From the NCBI GenBank assembly GCA_049680295.1, contig JBAUHN010000047.1:1-24677 (forward strand): 24,677 bases of DNA, in the 5' to 3' direction. Positions 16,144-24,677 of this stretch are shown one piece after another. Each line of letters starts with the position of its first letter. Within the stretch, counting starts at the first letter, position 1. The translations under genes were made by a program, and so were the position numbers. The stretch is from JBAUHN01 sp049680295 (lineage in GTDB: Bacteria > Pseudomonadota > Alphaproteobacteria > Rhodobacterales > Rhodobacteraceae). Under the pieces are notes generated by a model. That model was given only the letters and a program-made list of their open reading frames with translations, did not search any database and had not been told where the DNA came from.

Positions 16144-17119
16144 TTCCGATACACCTTTGGTACATGTCCGCACGACTGCGTACAAGCGCCCGGAGTTGTT
16201 GAAACGATGTCTGGAAAGCCTTGCCGCGCAAACCTGGACCAATTGGGTATGTGACGTTTTCGACGACGACGCCGAAGCGTCTGGCCGGGAAATTGTGGCC
16301 GCGGTGAATGATCCGCGCGTGACCTACCATCACAACATCCCGCAACGGTTTGCGTCTAAAAATATTGATCAGTGTTTTACGCGCTCCAATACGTGCGACG
16401 CCGATTTCTTTTGTGTGGTGGAGGATGACAATTTTCTGCTGCCACGCTTTATGGAAGACAACATTCGCATTTGCCGCGACGAGGGCGTTGAAATCGTTTT
16501 TCGCAATCAGTTGGTCGAACTAAACAGTGGAACAGCGAACGCCCGGCTCAGCAAAGCCGGAATTTTGGAAGGCAAATTCACCGGTGGCCTTTATCAACCG
16601 CAGGTTTTTCATCTTTCGTTGATCGCAGATATTGGCGTGTCCAATGGCGGGCTTTTCTGGTCGCGACATGCAAAATCCGATCTCGAAGTTAACTGCGATT
16701 GTAGCTCTACGTTACAGGAATACATGCGCACCTTTGCCGTGCAGGAACCGATATTTGTCGCGTTAGAGCCGCTGGCCGTTTGGGCCGAAAACGGCGAAGG
16801 GACGATGCGGGATTTGGGCGCGAAAGCAGGGTACTATCGCAGCGAATTATCGTTGAAGCGGTCAGTGCGGATATTGCAAAGGCATATTTGGGACAATGCG
16901 CCGTCGAGCGACAAGAAGAACTTCCTGCACCACGCCGCCTTTGCCTATCCGGTCGAGATGCGTGCGCGGGGGCTGGTGAAATCGCACATTCAACTGGACG
17001 TGGGTAAAACGCTTAGTCTGCGCGAAAAAGCACGATTGGTATTTCGCGGCGCTATCATTCGGACGCTGGGCCAACCAGACAATGGCCTGCAAGAATTTAT
17101 CGACCGGTATTCGACCTGA
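16136..17119 (+). CDS. GT2-family glycosyltransferase of unassigned step
   Basis: 327 residues from ATG 16136, chosen because GGAGG lies seven bases upstream and family similarity starts at PLVHVRTTAYKRPELLKRCL. The frame is open far upstream inside the ExoO-like gene, but that part is a shadow. The GT-A core shows SLAAQTWTNW, an acidic DVFDDDAEA strand end, and VVEDDNFLLPRF where the DXD motif normally sits. After about residue 150 the sequence does not match any Exo enzyme I can recall. It overlaps the ExoO-like gene by eight bases, so the two are translated together and probably act on the same lipid-linked oligosaccharide. The donor and acceptor cannot be told. Confidence 0.75.
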   Translation: MSSSDTPLVHVRTTAYKRPELLKRCLESLAAQTWTNWVCDVFDDDAEASGREIVAAVNDPRVTYHHNIPQRFASKNIDQCFTRSNTCDADFFCVVEDDNFLLPRFMEDNIRICRDEGVEIVFRNQLVELNSGTANARLSKAGILEGKFTGGLYQPQVFHLSLIADIGVSNGGLFWSRHAKSDLEVNCDCSSTLQEYMRTFAVQEPIFVALEPLAVWAENGEGTMRDLGAKAGYYRSELSLKRSVRILQRHIWDNAPSSDKKNFLHHAAFAYPVEMRARGLVKSHIQLDVGKTLSLREKARLVFRGAIIRTLGQPDNGLQEFIDRYST

Positions 17120-17162
17120 CCACCGGATCACGTTGATCTGGCGCACAGATTGTTTGACCGCA

Positions 17163-17411
17163 CTACATGCGTGCGTATGCTGGTTTGCTTTGTGAAGTTG
17201 GTTGTCTCTTTGATGTTTCAGACGCTGTCTTTTCGGTATCCCAGACAAATCCGAGTGTGACCAAAATTGCAAAATACACAACTTCGACGCTGATAAGTGT
17301 GGCCACCATTCGCAGGGCAGCGGTGGACATGGATGCCCCCTGCGCCAACGACCATATCCCCATCGCAGACGCACTCATGACCAGAAACAAAATTAAAACG
17401 GGTAGACGCAT
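17163..17411 (-). CDS. exoX: Small inner-membrane protein, ExoX/PsiA-like EPS restraint factor
   Basis: 82 residues from ATG 17411, with GGAG eight bases upstream. Two hydrophobic segments (about residues 4-25 and 33-57) are followed by a polar, basic tail. Size, topology and the second-helix pattern LISVEVVYFAILV resemble ExoX of rhizobia, a small membrane protein that lowers succinoglycan output by acting on ExoY after translation. The gene lies 134 bp downstream of exoP, at the end of the exoA-exoM-exoP series on this strand. Very short hydrophobic proteins are easy to misassign, so the symbol rests on context as much as on sequence. Confidence 0.6.
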   Translation of the reverse strand: MRLPVLILFLVMSASAMGIWSLAQGASMSTAALRMVATLISVEVVYFAILVTLGFVWDTEKTASETSKRQPTSQSKPAYARM

Positions 17412-17545
17412 TTCAAAAACTCCGCAATTTCTGTGACCTATTGGAATCAGATAATGCTAGTTTTCGCTACGTTTGCGTTAATTTTAGGCAGGAAAAGCGT
17501 TATTGATGTGGCTGAATAGACTCACATATGGACGTCACATAGGCG

Positions 17546-19513
17546 TCAGGCATATCCGTATTCGCCGTCCAGGTATGTTTCCGGGGCGCCGGGTTTCGCA
17601 TATTTTGGCAGTTCATCAATGTCGACTTTGTTCAACAACACACCCAGAATTTTCTGTGCAACTTCAGGCTCATGCGCCAAATAATGCGACACCAGATTGC
17701 GGGGGGTTTTGCCCCATTCGCAGACAAAAATGATCTTGTCCAAACGGGCCAGCATCGCCTTGGCATCGACGACTTTGCCCAAGGGCGGCAAATCCAGCAC
17801 CACATAGTCATATTGGTGGCGCAATTCGGCAATGAGTGCCGTCATATTCTTTTGAAACAGTACATCCGCAGGGAAACTCTGCGCCTGTCCCGCCATACAC
17901 GGCAGGAAATCCAACCCCGAATAGGACAGGGTGCGAATGGCCTCGGGCAGGGGGCATGTGCCGCGCAAGACCTCGACAATGCCGCGGCGATCGGCACAGC
18001 GCAGTTGCTTGCTTAAGGTAGACAGGTGCAGATCCATGTCCACCAGCAACGTCCGTGCGCCAGATTGCGCAACCATATTTGCGTAATTCGCGGCCATCGT
18101 TGTTTTGCCTTCTGCGGGCAACATTGACGTTGTGCCAATCACCCGGCAGCCGGTTTCATTTGGGGTCAGATCAAGGGTTGTGTGCACGTTGCGCAGGGTT
18201 TCGCTGAACAATGAATGCGGAGCCAGCAGAGACATAAAAAGATTGGGCGCCAGCGCTTTCATTTGCTTGCGTTCCTTGCGCATCCGATCCGCCTCTTTTG
18301 CGGCGGTGGAGGTGTCCATCTTCTGATTGGCATCGGACGAAGACGTATCCAATATGATCGCTTTGGTTTCCGGGGCCGGTTCGTCAGGCAACCTATCTGC
18401 GTCAAATTCTGGCAAATAGCCCAAAAACTGGTGGCCTGTATAGTTGCGAATATCTTCGCCAACCCGAAAGAAACGCTCGCGGGTTTCGCGGAAAACCACG
18501 ATGGCGAGACCAAGCATCATGCCCAAAAGAGTGGCAATTGAAACCGATTGCCATAGTTTCGGCAATTCGGCGGTTTTGGGAACAATGGCGCGGGTCAGAA
18601 TACGTCCGTTTGTGACCGGAAAAGACCCTTGGATCGCAACCTGTTCGAACCGGGTTGAGATCGTTTGATTTAAAGCATCCAAGGTCGCGGCCCTTAGTGC
18701 CAGATCACGCAGCGCCTGGATTTCATTTGGTGCCTCGCGGCGGATTCTGGCAGCTTCCGATTGAATTTCCTGCGAACTTTTCTGGATTTCGGTCATGCGA
18801 TTGCGCATCCAGTCCGATGTGCGTTCTGTCGATTCCAGATTGGCGTTCAGATGGTCGGCCAGATAGGCTTCGGCGTAGGTATTCACGATCAGTGCGGATA
18901 GTTTCGGGTCGGGCCCGATATAGCTGATGGTGATCGAAAAGCTTTGGCCGTTTCGTATAATATTAATGTCGCGTCGCAGAACGGCGGCGACGGTTTGCAA
19001 TTCCAGTTGACGCAATTCCTCGGGCGTCAGATCCTCGCCCGTTTCATTCTGCGATGCCGCGGATACGGGCAGAAAGCTGCGAACCATTCCTTTGACAGTG
19101 TTTAAAGCCTTGCGCACAAGCGAGGTCGGTGGATTGAGAAACACCTCGTTTTGATCAAGTTGCAGGGTTTCCGTCACAGCAATCGCAAGCTGCAGGGATT
19201 CCAAAACCTGAATTTCGTTCAAAAGCGACGTGTCGTTGCGTACAAAGGGAATGCTTGCGGTGATTTCTTCTGCAAGCTCGCTCATTCGGTCATCCACCAA
19301 AACGGTGGCTGACGTATAGAATTGTTTGGGGCTGGTGACGTGGCGGGCAACGCCAAGGCCAAGGCCAAGAACGATACAGATCACCAGCGGCAGGTAATGC
19401 CTGCGCAGCGCACCAAGGACATCCCCAAGGGTTGTCGTGTCGGACAATGCGGGGCTGCGCCGGTCATCTGAACTGACGTCAGTGTCCCGGATCCGTAGGC
19501 CGAATTCCTTCAT
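17546..19513 (-). CDS. exoP: Chain-length regulator and tyrosine autokinase ExoP-like (Wzz/Wzc family)
   Basis: 655 residues. A Wzz domain begins the protein, with membrane helices near residues 40-58 and 328-352 enclosing a periplasmic coiled-coil part. The C-terminal kinase has a Walker A LPAEGKTT (Lys470), Walker A' LLVDMD (Asp492, Asp494) and Walker B YVVLDLPP (Asp574). Tyrosines at 638, 647, 652 and 654 form a short C-terminal cluster, the usual autophosphorylation site. ExoP controls polymer length and links polymerisation to export at the inner membrane, together with ExoQ and ExoF. A charged linker of about 60 residues (370-430) separates the second helix from the kinase. The gene lies 93 bp after exoM and 134 bp before the exoX-like gene. 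Confidence 0.9.
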   Translation of the reverse strand: MKEFGLRIRDTDVSSDDRRSPALSDTTTLGDVLGALRRHYLPLVICIVLGLGLGVARHVTSPKQFYTSATVLVDDRMSELAEEITASIPFVRNDTSLLNEIQVLESLQLAIAVTETLQLDQNEVFLNPPTSLVRKALNTVKGMVRSFLPVSAASQNETGEDLTPEELRQLELQTVAAVLRRDINIIRNGQSFSITISYIGPDPKLSALIVNTYAEAYLADHLNANLESTERTSDWMRNRMTEIQKSSQEIQSEAARIRREAPNEIQALRDLALRAATLDALNQTISTRFEQVAIQGSFPVTNGRILTRAIVPKTAELPKLWQSVSIATLLGMMLGLAIVVFRETRERFFRVGEDIRNYTGHQFLGYLPEFDADRLPDEPAPETKAIILDTSSSDANQKMDTSTAAKEADRMRKERKQMKALAPNLFMSLLAPHSLFSETLRNVHTTLDLTPNETGCRVIGTTSMLPAEGKTTMAANYANMVAQSGARTLLVDMDLHLSTLSKQLRCADRRGIVEVLRGTCPLPEAIRTLSYSGLDFLPCMAGQAQSFPADVLFQKNMTALIAELRHQYDYVVLDLPPLGKVVDAKAMLARLDKIIFVCEWGKTPRNLVSHYLAHEPEVAQKILGVLLNKVDIDELPKYAKPGAPETYLDGEYGYA

Positions 19514-19606
19514 GTGCTGCGCAAAGCTCCTGTTCGATATGCGGCGCCAAAGCCCGCGCGCTTCGCCGTTATTCTAAGATGGCGATTTTGATATTCTTGA
19601 ATTGTA

Positions 19607-20545
19607 TCATCGTTTGGGCGCTTGTGAAAACCCGGCGCCGTATTGACGCATTTCTTTTACCCCCACAAGGCCGGTAAGCGCACCCAAATGCAACATTCCG
19701 CGTAGCATTGACTGATTTCTTTTGGCTGTATCAAAGACGCGGATCGCCATATTGGCGGCGCAATACATAATTTTGGCACTGACAATGGCAATATGGCGCA
19801 GTCTTCTGACAAGGCCAATATCGCGCCCCAACAGGCGACCGTGCGTTTGCCCCATACGAAAACGACGTTTTATCAGCCAGTTGAGGGCAAGGCGGTTGTC
19901 AGGAACATCCTCGAAAACGGTCGCGGCATCCGCGTAAGTAATTTGACCGCCATTCTTGAACACCTGGGCGAAGAATTTGGTATCCTCGCCGCCCGATTGC
20001 CCCAGGTCGAGGTCAAAGGTCAGGGATTGGACAGCAGGGCTATGGCGGTCAATCAATACGTTGCAGGTGTATCCGGTCTCAATCACGCCATTGACCCAAA
20101 CGGGATGTGTGGAATGCATGGATGTTTCACGCATCCAATTTGGCGATGCGTCGTCATAGACCGCCTCAACCGGGCCTAAAACGACGTCGGCTTTGGTTTG
20201 AGTGATCTGCCCGAACAGTTCTACCAGCCAGTCAGGGCTGGCCACTTCGTCGTCGTCGATAAAGGCCAGATAGCGCCCAGAGGCATGTTGCAACCCGCCG
20301 TTGCGCGCAATGGAAATATTGCCTTTGGGGCAGTGTCTGTATGTAACCGCAAAGGGGCTGCATTTGGCGAATGCATCAACCGTGGTTTCGGCGCTGGGGG
20401 TGTCGTCGTTGTCGATAACCAGAATGGAAATGGTGCAGCTCTTCGGCACATTTAGCGCTGTCAGCGATTGCAAAGTGTCCAGCAATGATGCGCGGCGATA
20501 CGTGCACACGCATACTTCGATTGCGTGAAGTTCAATCTCTGTCAT
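19607..20545 (-). CDS. exoM: Glycosyltransferase ExoM (GT2)
   Basis: 312 residues from ATG 20545. The frame is open further upstream, but family similarity begins at IEVCVCTYRRASLLDTLQSL and this ATG overlaps the exoA stop (ATGA). Blocks that match rhizobial ExoM are CPKGNISIARNGGL, LAFIDDDEVASPDWL, VVLGPVEAVYDD, TGYTCNVLIDR and LGQSGGEDTKFFAQVF. The DDD motif is the metal site. Then RRFRMGQTHGRLL follows, as in ExoM. In rhizobia ExoM adds a beta-1,4-linked glucose to the growing lipid-linked unit in the cytoplasm. The overlap with exoA points to coupled translation, which fits their acting on consecutive or near-consecutive steps. Confidence 0.88.
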   Translation of the reverse strand: MTEIELHAIEVCVCTYRRASLLDTLQSLTALNVPKSCTISILVIDNDDTPSAETTVDAFAKCSPFAVTYRHCPKGNISIARNGGLQHASGRYLAFIDDDEVASPDWLVELFGQITQTKADVVLGPVEAVYDDASPNWMRETSMHSTHPVWVNGVIETGYTCNVLIDRHSPAVQSLTFDLDLGQSGGEDTKFFAQVFKNGGQITYADAATVFEDVPDNRLALNWLIKRRFRMGQTHGRLLGRDIGLVRRLRHIAIVSAKIMYCAANMAIRVFDTAKRNQSMLRGMLHLGALTGLVGVKEMRQYGAGFSQAPKR

Positions 20546-21615
20546 GATGTTTTTCGGGTCTGGCTTGGCACGGCTGTTGACCGGAGATTTTTGGCGATCT
20601 GCGCCCAAAAACCGAAAGACCATGACAGATGCATCACCATCGCCGAAAAGGCGGTTGCGATCAGCTGTGGCTTTTTATGTGCAATCGCCAGTCGTGCGCC
20701 GCCAACAAGGCAATAGATGATCCACAGCGCCGCAGGGAAAGCTGCAATCGGGTTGAAAGCGGAGAACACTGCAAGCAAGACCATTGGCAAAACCATCATC
20801 ACTTTGGTTTGACGCAGCCGGGGGATCACACGGTGTTTCAGCATATTCCGGGCGCGGCCACGACCATGATTGGCATATTGCCGGGCGAGCCCTTGAAATG
20901 AGGTGCGCGGAAAATATTTGACCACCGTTGACGCCGTTAACCAGATTTTGTGGCCCGCCTGGTGCAGGCGGAAGTCCAGTTCCGCGTCCTCGTTGTGCGA
21001 AAATGTCGAATCGTATCCGCCCACCGCTTTAAAGGCGTCGATGTGTATCAGGGCATGGTGGCCATGATCGACATACTGCCCCCTGGGGGACATCCGATGT
21101 TTCGATCCCCCGTTGCCAAGGGGTGAATTCTGCGCGGCTGCGTTGATTTTTTGTATAACGCTGTCGCCTGTTGCGATCATGCTGACCACGACCGAGGCGG
21201 CATCAACATTGGCCGCTTCCTCCAGCAAACGCGCGCAGAAATCGCTCGGATAGCTGCAATGCGCGTCTACTCGGATCAGGTAGGTTGCAGCGCCATTGTC
21301 CTGTTCGACCGCCAGATTGATCCCTGCGCTTTGCAGTTTTTGGGGATTGTGAAGTATTGAAATCCGACCCTCAACGCGGGCAAATTCTTCGACAATATCA
21401 AGAGTGCCATCGGTGCTTCCGCCATCGACAACAACAATACGCCCGCCGATTTGTGTAACCGACGGCAATAGTTGCTGTAGCACCTGACGAATGTGACCCG
21501 CCTCGTTCAGACACGGAATCACGATAAGGGGGTTGACCATGTGGTCCAGGTTTTGAGTGGCGGCATCGGTCGGCATCAAGGAAACCTTGTCAAAGTCGTT
21601 ACTGCCTTGGTGCAT
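20542..21615 (-). CDS. exoA: Glycosyltransferase ExoA (GT2)
   Basis: 357 residues from ATG 21615; in-frame ATGs at 21576 and 21540 are also possible, and 21576 has AAGG about eight bases upstream. The GT-A core shows LIVIPCLNEAGHIRQVL, VVVDGGSTDGTLDIV, LIRVDAHCSYPSDF and SHNEDAELDFRL. The segment NAAAQNSPLGNGGSKHR and the following RGQYVDHGHHAL are characteristic of ExoA. Two or three hydrophobic helices in the last ~100 residues anchor it in the inner membrane. Rhizobial ExoA makes a beta-1,3 glucosyl linkage early in the succinoglycan unit. A CCTATATG sequence about 20 bases upstream of ATG 21615 could be a -10 box, which would favour the 21576 start. Confidence 0.88.
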   Translation of the reverse strand: MHQGSNDFDKVSLMPTDAATQNLDHMVNPLIVIPCLNEAGHIRQVLQQLLPSVTQIGGRIVVVDGGSTDGTLDIVEEFARVEGRISILHNPQKLQSAGINLAVEQDNGAATYLIRVDAHCSYPSDFCARLLEEAANVDAASVVVSMIATGDSVIQKINAAAQNSPLGNGGSKHRMSPRGQYVDHGHHALIHIDAFKAVGGYDSTFSHNEDAELDFRLHQAGHKIWLTASTVVKYFPRTSFQGLARQYANHGRGRARNMLKHRVIPRLRQTKVMMVLPMVLLAVFSAFNPIAAFPAALWIIYCLVGGARLAIAHKKPQLIATAFSAMVMHLSWSFGFWAQIAKNLRSTAVPSQTRKTS

Positions 21616-21771
21616 TCAAAGGCACGAACAGCGTCATATAGGGTCACACGTTTGATAAGAAACGCTAATTTCGCGATCTTTAGACCATGGCTGATTGAAT
21701 TGCACGCTGCAGGGCAATTGGTCGGCTGTTCCTTGCCAGCTTTGCGCCTGCGACCGCAGGACTATGGTCCT

Positions 21772-22608
21772 TTAGGTCACCTTTTTGTCGTTGACGATGT
21801 TCATTGTGGCTACCCCGCTGTGTCCCAGCTCAACTGAAGCAAACGGGCCGCCCTGACACATCTCACCGGGGTCCGTGACATCAGGGGCGGTGGCATCAGC
21901 CAGTATTTTGTCTGCAAACTGTTCTGCATTGTCTTTGGGGCGATACCCCAGAAAGGATGCTTTGGCATTGTCGACGGGCGCGCGGTCATTGTCCGAAACA
22001 CCATATATCACGGTGAACCCGACCGAAGGCGTGTCGATGGCGCGGGTGACCAGTTGGATCAGATCATCGTAGGACAACCATGACCCCAACGCACGCGGGT
22101 TGGACACTTGGGCGCAGGACAAAATGCGCAGGCAAACGGATTCTAACTGGCGTTTGTCCCAATACATGCTGGCCAGATCCTCGGCAAAGCATTTGGCCAG
22201 GCCATAGAACGTATCGGGTCGGTGTGGGGCATCAGTGCCGATAAAATCGGCCTTGGCATGCATCCCAACCGCATGAATCGAGCTGGCGTATATGACCCGC
22301 TTTAGCTTGTGCTGATAGGCGGCTTCCCAAATATTGTAGGCACCGATGAAATTGGGTCCAAGCAGCGTCTCAAAGGGCCGCTCATCGCCAATGGCGCCAA
22401 AATGCACGACCATATCCGCGCCTTCCAGAACGGGGGCGATTTCATCGTATTTGGCCAGATCGGCCTGCACATAGGTCTCGCCCGGGTAAAGCGTGCCAAT
22501 ATCATCCGCGATATCGGTGCTGACCAATTGTTCAGCCAAGGCGCCAAGAGGTTCGCGCAGATAGGACCCAAGGCGGCCGGCGGCTCCGGTCAGGACAAGT
22601 TTTTTCAT
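21772..22608 (-). CDS. udh: NAD-dependent uronate dehydrogenase-like SDR
   Basis: 278 residues, with GAGG five bases before ATG 22608. It is an extended short-chain dehydrogenase: nucleotide-binding GAAGRLGSYL at residues 8-17, Asp of VSTDIAD for NAD preference, VHFGAIGDERPFE, YASSIHAVG, and catalytic YGLAK. The C-terminal blocks GWLSYDD-like (SWLSYDDLIQLV) and FLGYRPKDNAEQFAD match uronate dehydrogenase, which oxidises D-galacturonate or D-glucuronate to the aldaric acid lactone. It lies 45 bp downstream of the DAO-type oxidoreductase gene. Substrate assignment within this SDR group is uncertain, since related epimerase-like enzymes share the fold. Confidence 0.72.
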   Translation of the reverse strand: MKKLVLTGAAGRLGSYLREPLGALAEQLVSTDIADDIGTLYPGETYVQADLAKYDEIAPVLEGADMVVHFGAIGDERPFETLLGPNFIGAYNIWEAAYQHKLKRVIYASSIHAVGMHAKADFIGTDAPHRPDTFYGLAKCFAEDLASMYWDKRQLESVCLRILSCAQVSNPRALGSWLSYDDLIQLVTRAIDTPSVGFTVIYGVSDNDRAPVDNAKASFLGYRPKDNAEQFADKILADATAPDVTDPGEMCQGGPFASVELGHSGVATMNIVNDKKVT

Positions 22609-22653
22609 AGTGACCTCATGTGGTTAGCAGTATTTCGGTTTGCGCAAGGCGGG

Positions 22654-23868
22654 TCAGATGACGGCCTTTTCGATGAATTGCTCGGCGTTCAGAATCCGCG
22701 CAAACTGGAAGGGTGTTAAGTCCAGACTACGGTATGCGCCATATGTGATGTGTTCTGCAACTCCGCGCCCAAAAGCCGGGGATTGTTGCAACCCATGCCC
22801 GGAAAACCCGTTGAGAAAAATGAAATTACTTAGCTTTGGATGTGGCCCAACAACCGCGTTTTGATCAAAGGTGTTATAGGCATAGTGCCCAATCCACATA
22901 TTGATCAGTTTGATCTGTTCAAACTGCGGGATGCGCGTGGCGATGATCGGCCAGAATTTATCTTCCCATAGGGAATGGTCCGCAACAAAGTCATCGTAAT
23001 CTACTGCGGGGTCATCATCAGGCGGCCCGCCCGCCAGATAATACCTGCCGTCGCTGCGCATATGCACGCCGGAAGGATCAATCGTCAGTGGCAGGTCGCG
23101 GTCCAGTGGCAGTGCTGCATCAAAAATGTAAGTGTAGCGTTTGCGCGGCTCAACCGGCATGACGATCCCGGCCATCTGCGCTGTCAGCTTTGCCCGTGGA
23201 CCAGAAGTGTTGACAACCGTGCCGCAGGATATGACCTGACCGGATTGCAGGGTGACGCTGTCAATTTTGGTGCCTGCGCCGTTTTTGGTCATCGAGACCA
23301 CTTCGCCGGTGATGTATTCAACCCCGCGTTCGCGCGCTGATCTTTTCCACCAGTCAAACATGGTGCCACCGTCGAAATAGCCTTCGTCGACTTGATTATG
23401 GTTGGCCGCCAAAATGTCGTCCAGATGATAGAACGGGTAGTCGCTGGCAATTTCATCGCGGTTCATGTGTTTGGTATGCGCACCTAAGGATGACTGCACC
23501 TTTTGGCTTTGCTTAAGCGCGCTTGCGAATTCTGCGGTGTTAGCCAGATACATGTAGCCATAGCTTTGCAATGGCAGATCAGGCACTCTTGGATCGTCGC
23601 CCATGAACTGCCGGAAATTCTTGATAAACTCGGCACCAAACTGTGAGACGCGAATGTTGGTCTCATTGGTGAATTGCTGCCGAATGCAACTATTGGTGTG
23701 CGAAGTTGACGCTTGTGCGTAGGACGGGTCGCGTTCAACCACCAAGATCCGGCCATCAAAGCCCGGCGTGTTGGTCAGCCACCAAGCCACGGACGACCCG
23801 TAGATCGCGCCGCCCACAAGGATGACGTCATAGGATTGGTGTTGCGCAGCAATTGGCAATTGAGACAT
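22654..23868 (-). CDS. FAD-dependent oxidoreductase of the DAO family
   Basis: 404 residues. The FAD-binding Rossmann motif is at the N-terminus (VILVGGAIYGSSVAWWL), with alanine in place of the third glycine, then VVERDPSYAQAST. DAO-type C-terminal marks are MWIGHYAYNTFDQNAVVGPH and LNGFSGHGLQQSPAFGRGVA. Such enzymes oxidise amines, amino acids or sarcosine-like compounds with FAD; the substrate cannot be read from the sequence. There is no signal peptide, so it acts in the cytoplasm. It precedes the uronate dehydrogenase-like gene by 45 bp, suggesting one transcript. The next upstream gene is the phosphotransferase, 82 bp away. Confidence 0.85.
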   Translation of the reverse strand: MSQLPIAAQHQSYDVILVGGAIYGSSVAWWLTNTPGFDGRILVVERDPSYAQASTSHTNSCIRQQFTNETNIRVSQFGAEFIKNFRQFMGDDPRVPDLPLQSYGYMYLANTAEFASALKQSQKVQSSLGAHTKHMNRDEIASDYPFYHLDDILAANHNQVDEGYFDGGTMFDWWKRSARERGVEYITGEVVSMTKNGAGTKIDSVTLQSGQVISCGTVVNTSGPRAKLTAQMAGIVMPVEPRKRYTYIFDAALPLDRDLPLTIDPSGVHMRSDGRYYLAGGPPDDDPAVDYDDFVADHSLWEDKFWPIIATRIPQFEQIKLINMWIGHYAYNTFDQNAVVGPHPKLSNFIFLNGFSGHGLQQSPAFGRGVAEHITYGAYRSLDLTPFQFARILNAEQFIEKAVI

Positions 23869-23950
23869 CTGTTTTCGACCTTCGCCTGTTGCGGATCACA
23901 AACGCAATCGTGAGCCGCCACGTCAAGAGTAATCGTCTGGCCGCCAGGCG

Positions 23951-24676
23951 TCAGCCTTCTGCCAGAACCTTCGCATCATGCGCCATCACCTTAATCACAT
24001 CGCGCATCATTGCAGTGTCTTTGGGGTTCGAGGCATTGCCATCCAGCCCGCGTTTCATCACGCCTTGCAGGATCGCCAGCAGGCGAAAATACGAGAAAAC
24101 CACATAAAACTGCCAATGATCAGGCAGAGCCATACCGCGTCGTTCGCAATATTGTGCAACGTAATCCGCCTCATCAGGCAGGCCTGCAGGCGTACGCGCC
24201 ACACCGGCCAATCCGCGAAAATGGCCCGCGTGCGGCAGGCGCCAGTGCATACATTGATAGGCCAGATCGGCCAGCGGGTGGCCAAGCGTGCACAGTTCCC
24301 AATCCAGAACTGCAGCAACACGTTCAGAGTTGTTGTCAAAGATCATATTGTCGATGCGAAAATCCCCGTGCACGATGCTGTTGGCGCCGTCGTCCGCCAC
24401 CATATTTCCCGCAAGCCATTCGATCAGCCAATCTGCATCCGCAAGTGGCGCGGTCTCGGCTGACTTATATTGCTGTGACCAGCGCCCGACCTGCCGTTCA
24501 AAGTAGTTTCCGGGCTTGCCGAAATTCTCCAGTCCAACGGCTTTGGGGTCAACCGAATGCAGGGCGGCAAGCGTGGCGTTCATCTGATCATAGATCCGTC
24601 CGCGGGCGGCTTTTTCTAATTCAGGCAGGGCAGGATCCCAGAAAATACGACCTTCCACCATTTCCATTACGAAAAA
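23951..24676 (-). CDS. APH-like phosphotransferase, C-terminal part (5' end outside window)
   Basis: The frame is open through the window edge (FFVMEMVEGRIFWDP is readable), so the N-terminal ~100 residues are missing. Kinase-fold marks are the catalytic loop HGDFRIDNMIFD and the metal-binding VLDWELCTLGHPLADLAY. This pattern fits the acyl-CoA dehydrogenase-associated phosphotransferase family (related to the N-terminal part of ACAD10/11) rather than true aminoglycoside resistance enzymes. Members of that group are thought to phosphorylate 4-hydroxyacyl-CoA intermediates, so a catabolic role is likely. An acyl-CoA dehydrogenase gene may lie outside the window. Confidence 0.82.
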   Translation of the reverse strand, partial: FFVMEMVEGRIFWDPALPELEKAARGRIYDQMNATLAALHSVDPKAVGLENFGKPGNYFERQVGRWSQQYKSAETAPLADADWLIEWLAGNMVADDGANSIVHGDFRIDNMIFDNNSERVAAVLDWELCTLGHPLADLAYQCMHWRLPHAGHFRGLAGVARTPAGLPDEADYVAQYCERRGMALPDHWQFYVVFSYFRLLAILQGVMKRGLDGNASNPKDTAMMRDVIKVMAHDAKVLAEG

Positions 24677-24677
24677 C

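Noticed and set aside
17167..17436. Plus-strand ORF opposite the exoX-like gene
   Set aside because: No ribosome-binding site and no recognisable features, while the minus-strand frame has a good GGAG and two membrane helices.
21747..21771. Two small hairpins between udh and exoA (CCTGC/GCAGG and AGGAC/GTCCT)
   Set aside because: Stems of five pairs without a T-run; too weak to call a terminator, though they may help end the udh transcript.

Overview
The window looks like a chromosomal segment from a marine alphaproteobacterium of the roseobacter type (Rhodobacterales). This is inferred from the moderately high GC, from the box-type aerobic benzoate genes beside a boxR regulator, and from an exopolysaccharide (EPS) locus whose proteins resemble the rhizobial Exo (succinoglycan) set. 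No rRNA, tRNA, transposase or CRISPR array was seen, so the genus cannot be fixed.

Region 1 (1-2345) is the tail of a benzoyl-CoA epoxidation cluster. It holds the C-terminal part of boxA, then boxR (HTH fused to a shikimate-kinase-like sensor domain), then an ORF coding only the C-terminal domains of a multifunctional 3-hydroxyacyl-CoA dehydrogenase, probably a remnant. Region 2 (2346-3144) has no convincing gene. It contains several hairpins and a good intrinsic terminator, so a small RNA is possible. Region 3 (3145-6593) is a translationally coupled pair: a membrane protein joining an SDH-like, probably haem-b-binding, bundle to a [2Fe-2S] ferredoxin domain, followed by a large MscS-family channel.

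Region 4 (6813-21615) is an EPS locus spread over several transcription units. On the plus strand are a PraR/SinR-like XRE regulator, an ExoL-like glycosyltransferase, exoY, an exoF-like export protein and a flippase. On the minus strand are exoQ and exoK. The plus strand then carries two overlapping GT2 genes, the first ExoO-like. The minus strand ends the locus with exoA-exoM-exoP and a small exoX-like gene. Together these cover priming (ExoY), repeat-unit assembly (ExoA, L, M, O and one unassigned GT2), flipping (MOP protein), polymerisation (ExoQ), length control and export (ExoP, ExoF), trimming (ExoK) and restraint (ExoX). No acetyl-, succinyl- or pyruvyl-transferase gene is visible, so decoration genes, if any, lie elsewhere.

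Region 5 (21772-24677, minus strand) is catabolic: a uronate dehydrogenase-like SDR, a DAO-type FAD oxidoreductase, and the C-terminal part of an APH-like phosphotransferase that runs off the window.

The observations most worth a second look are the ferredoxin/cytochrome-MscS pair, the truncated dehydrogenase, the hairpin-rich gap after it, and the repeated GTGGCAA elements between exoK and exoO. All identifications come from reading the translations; no database search was run.
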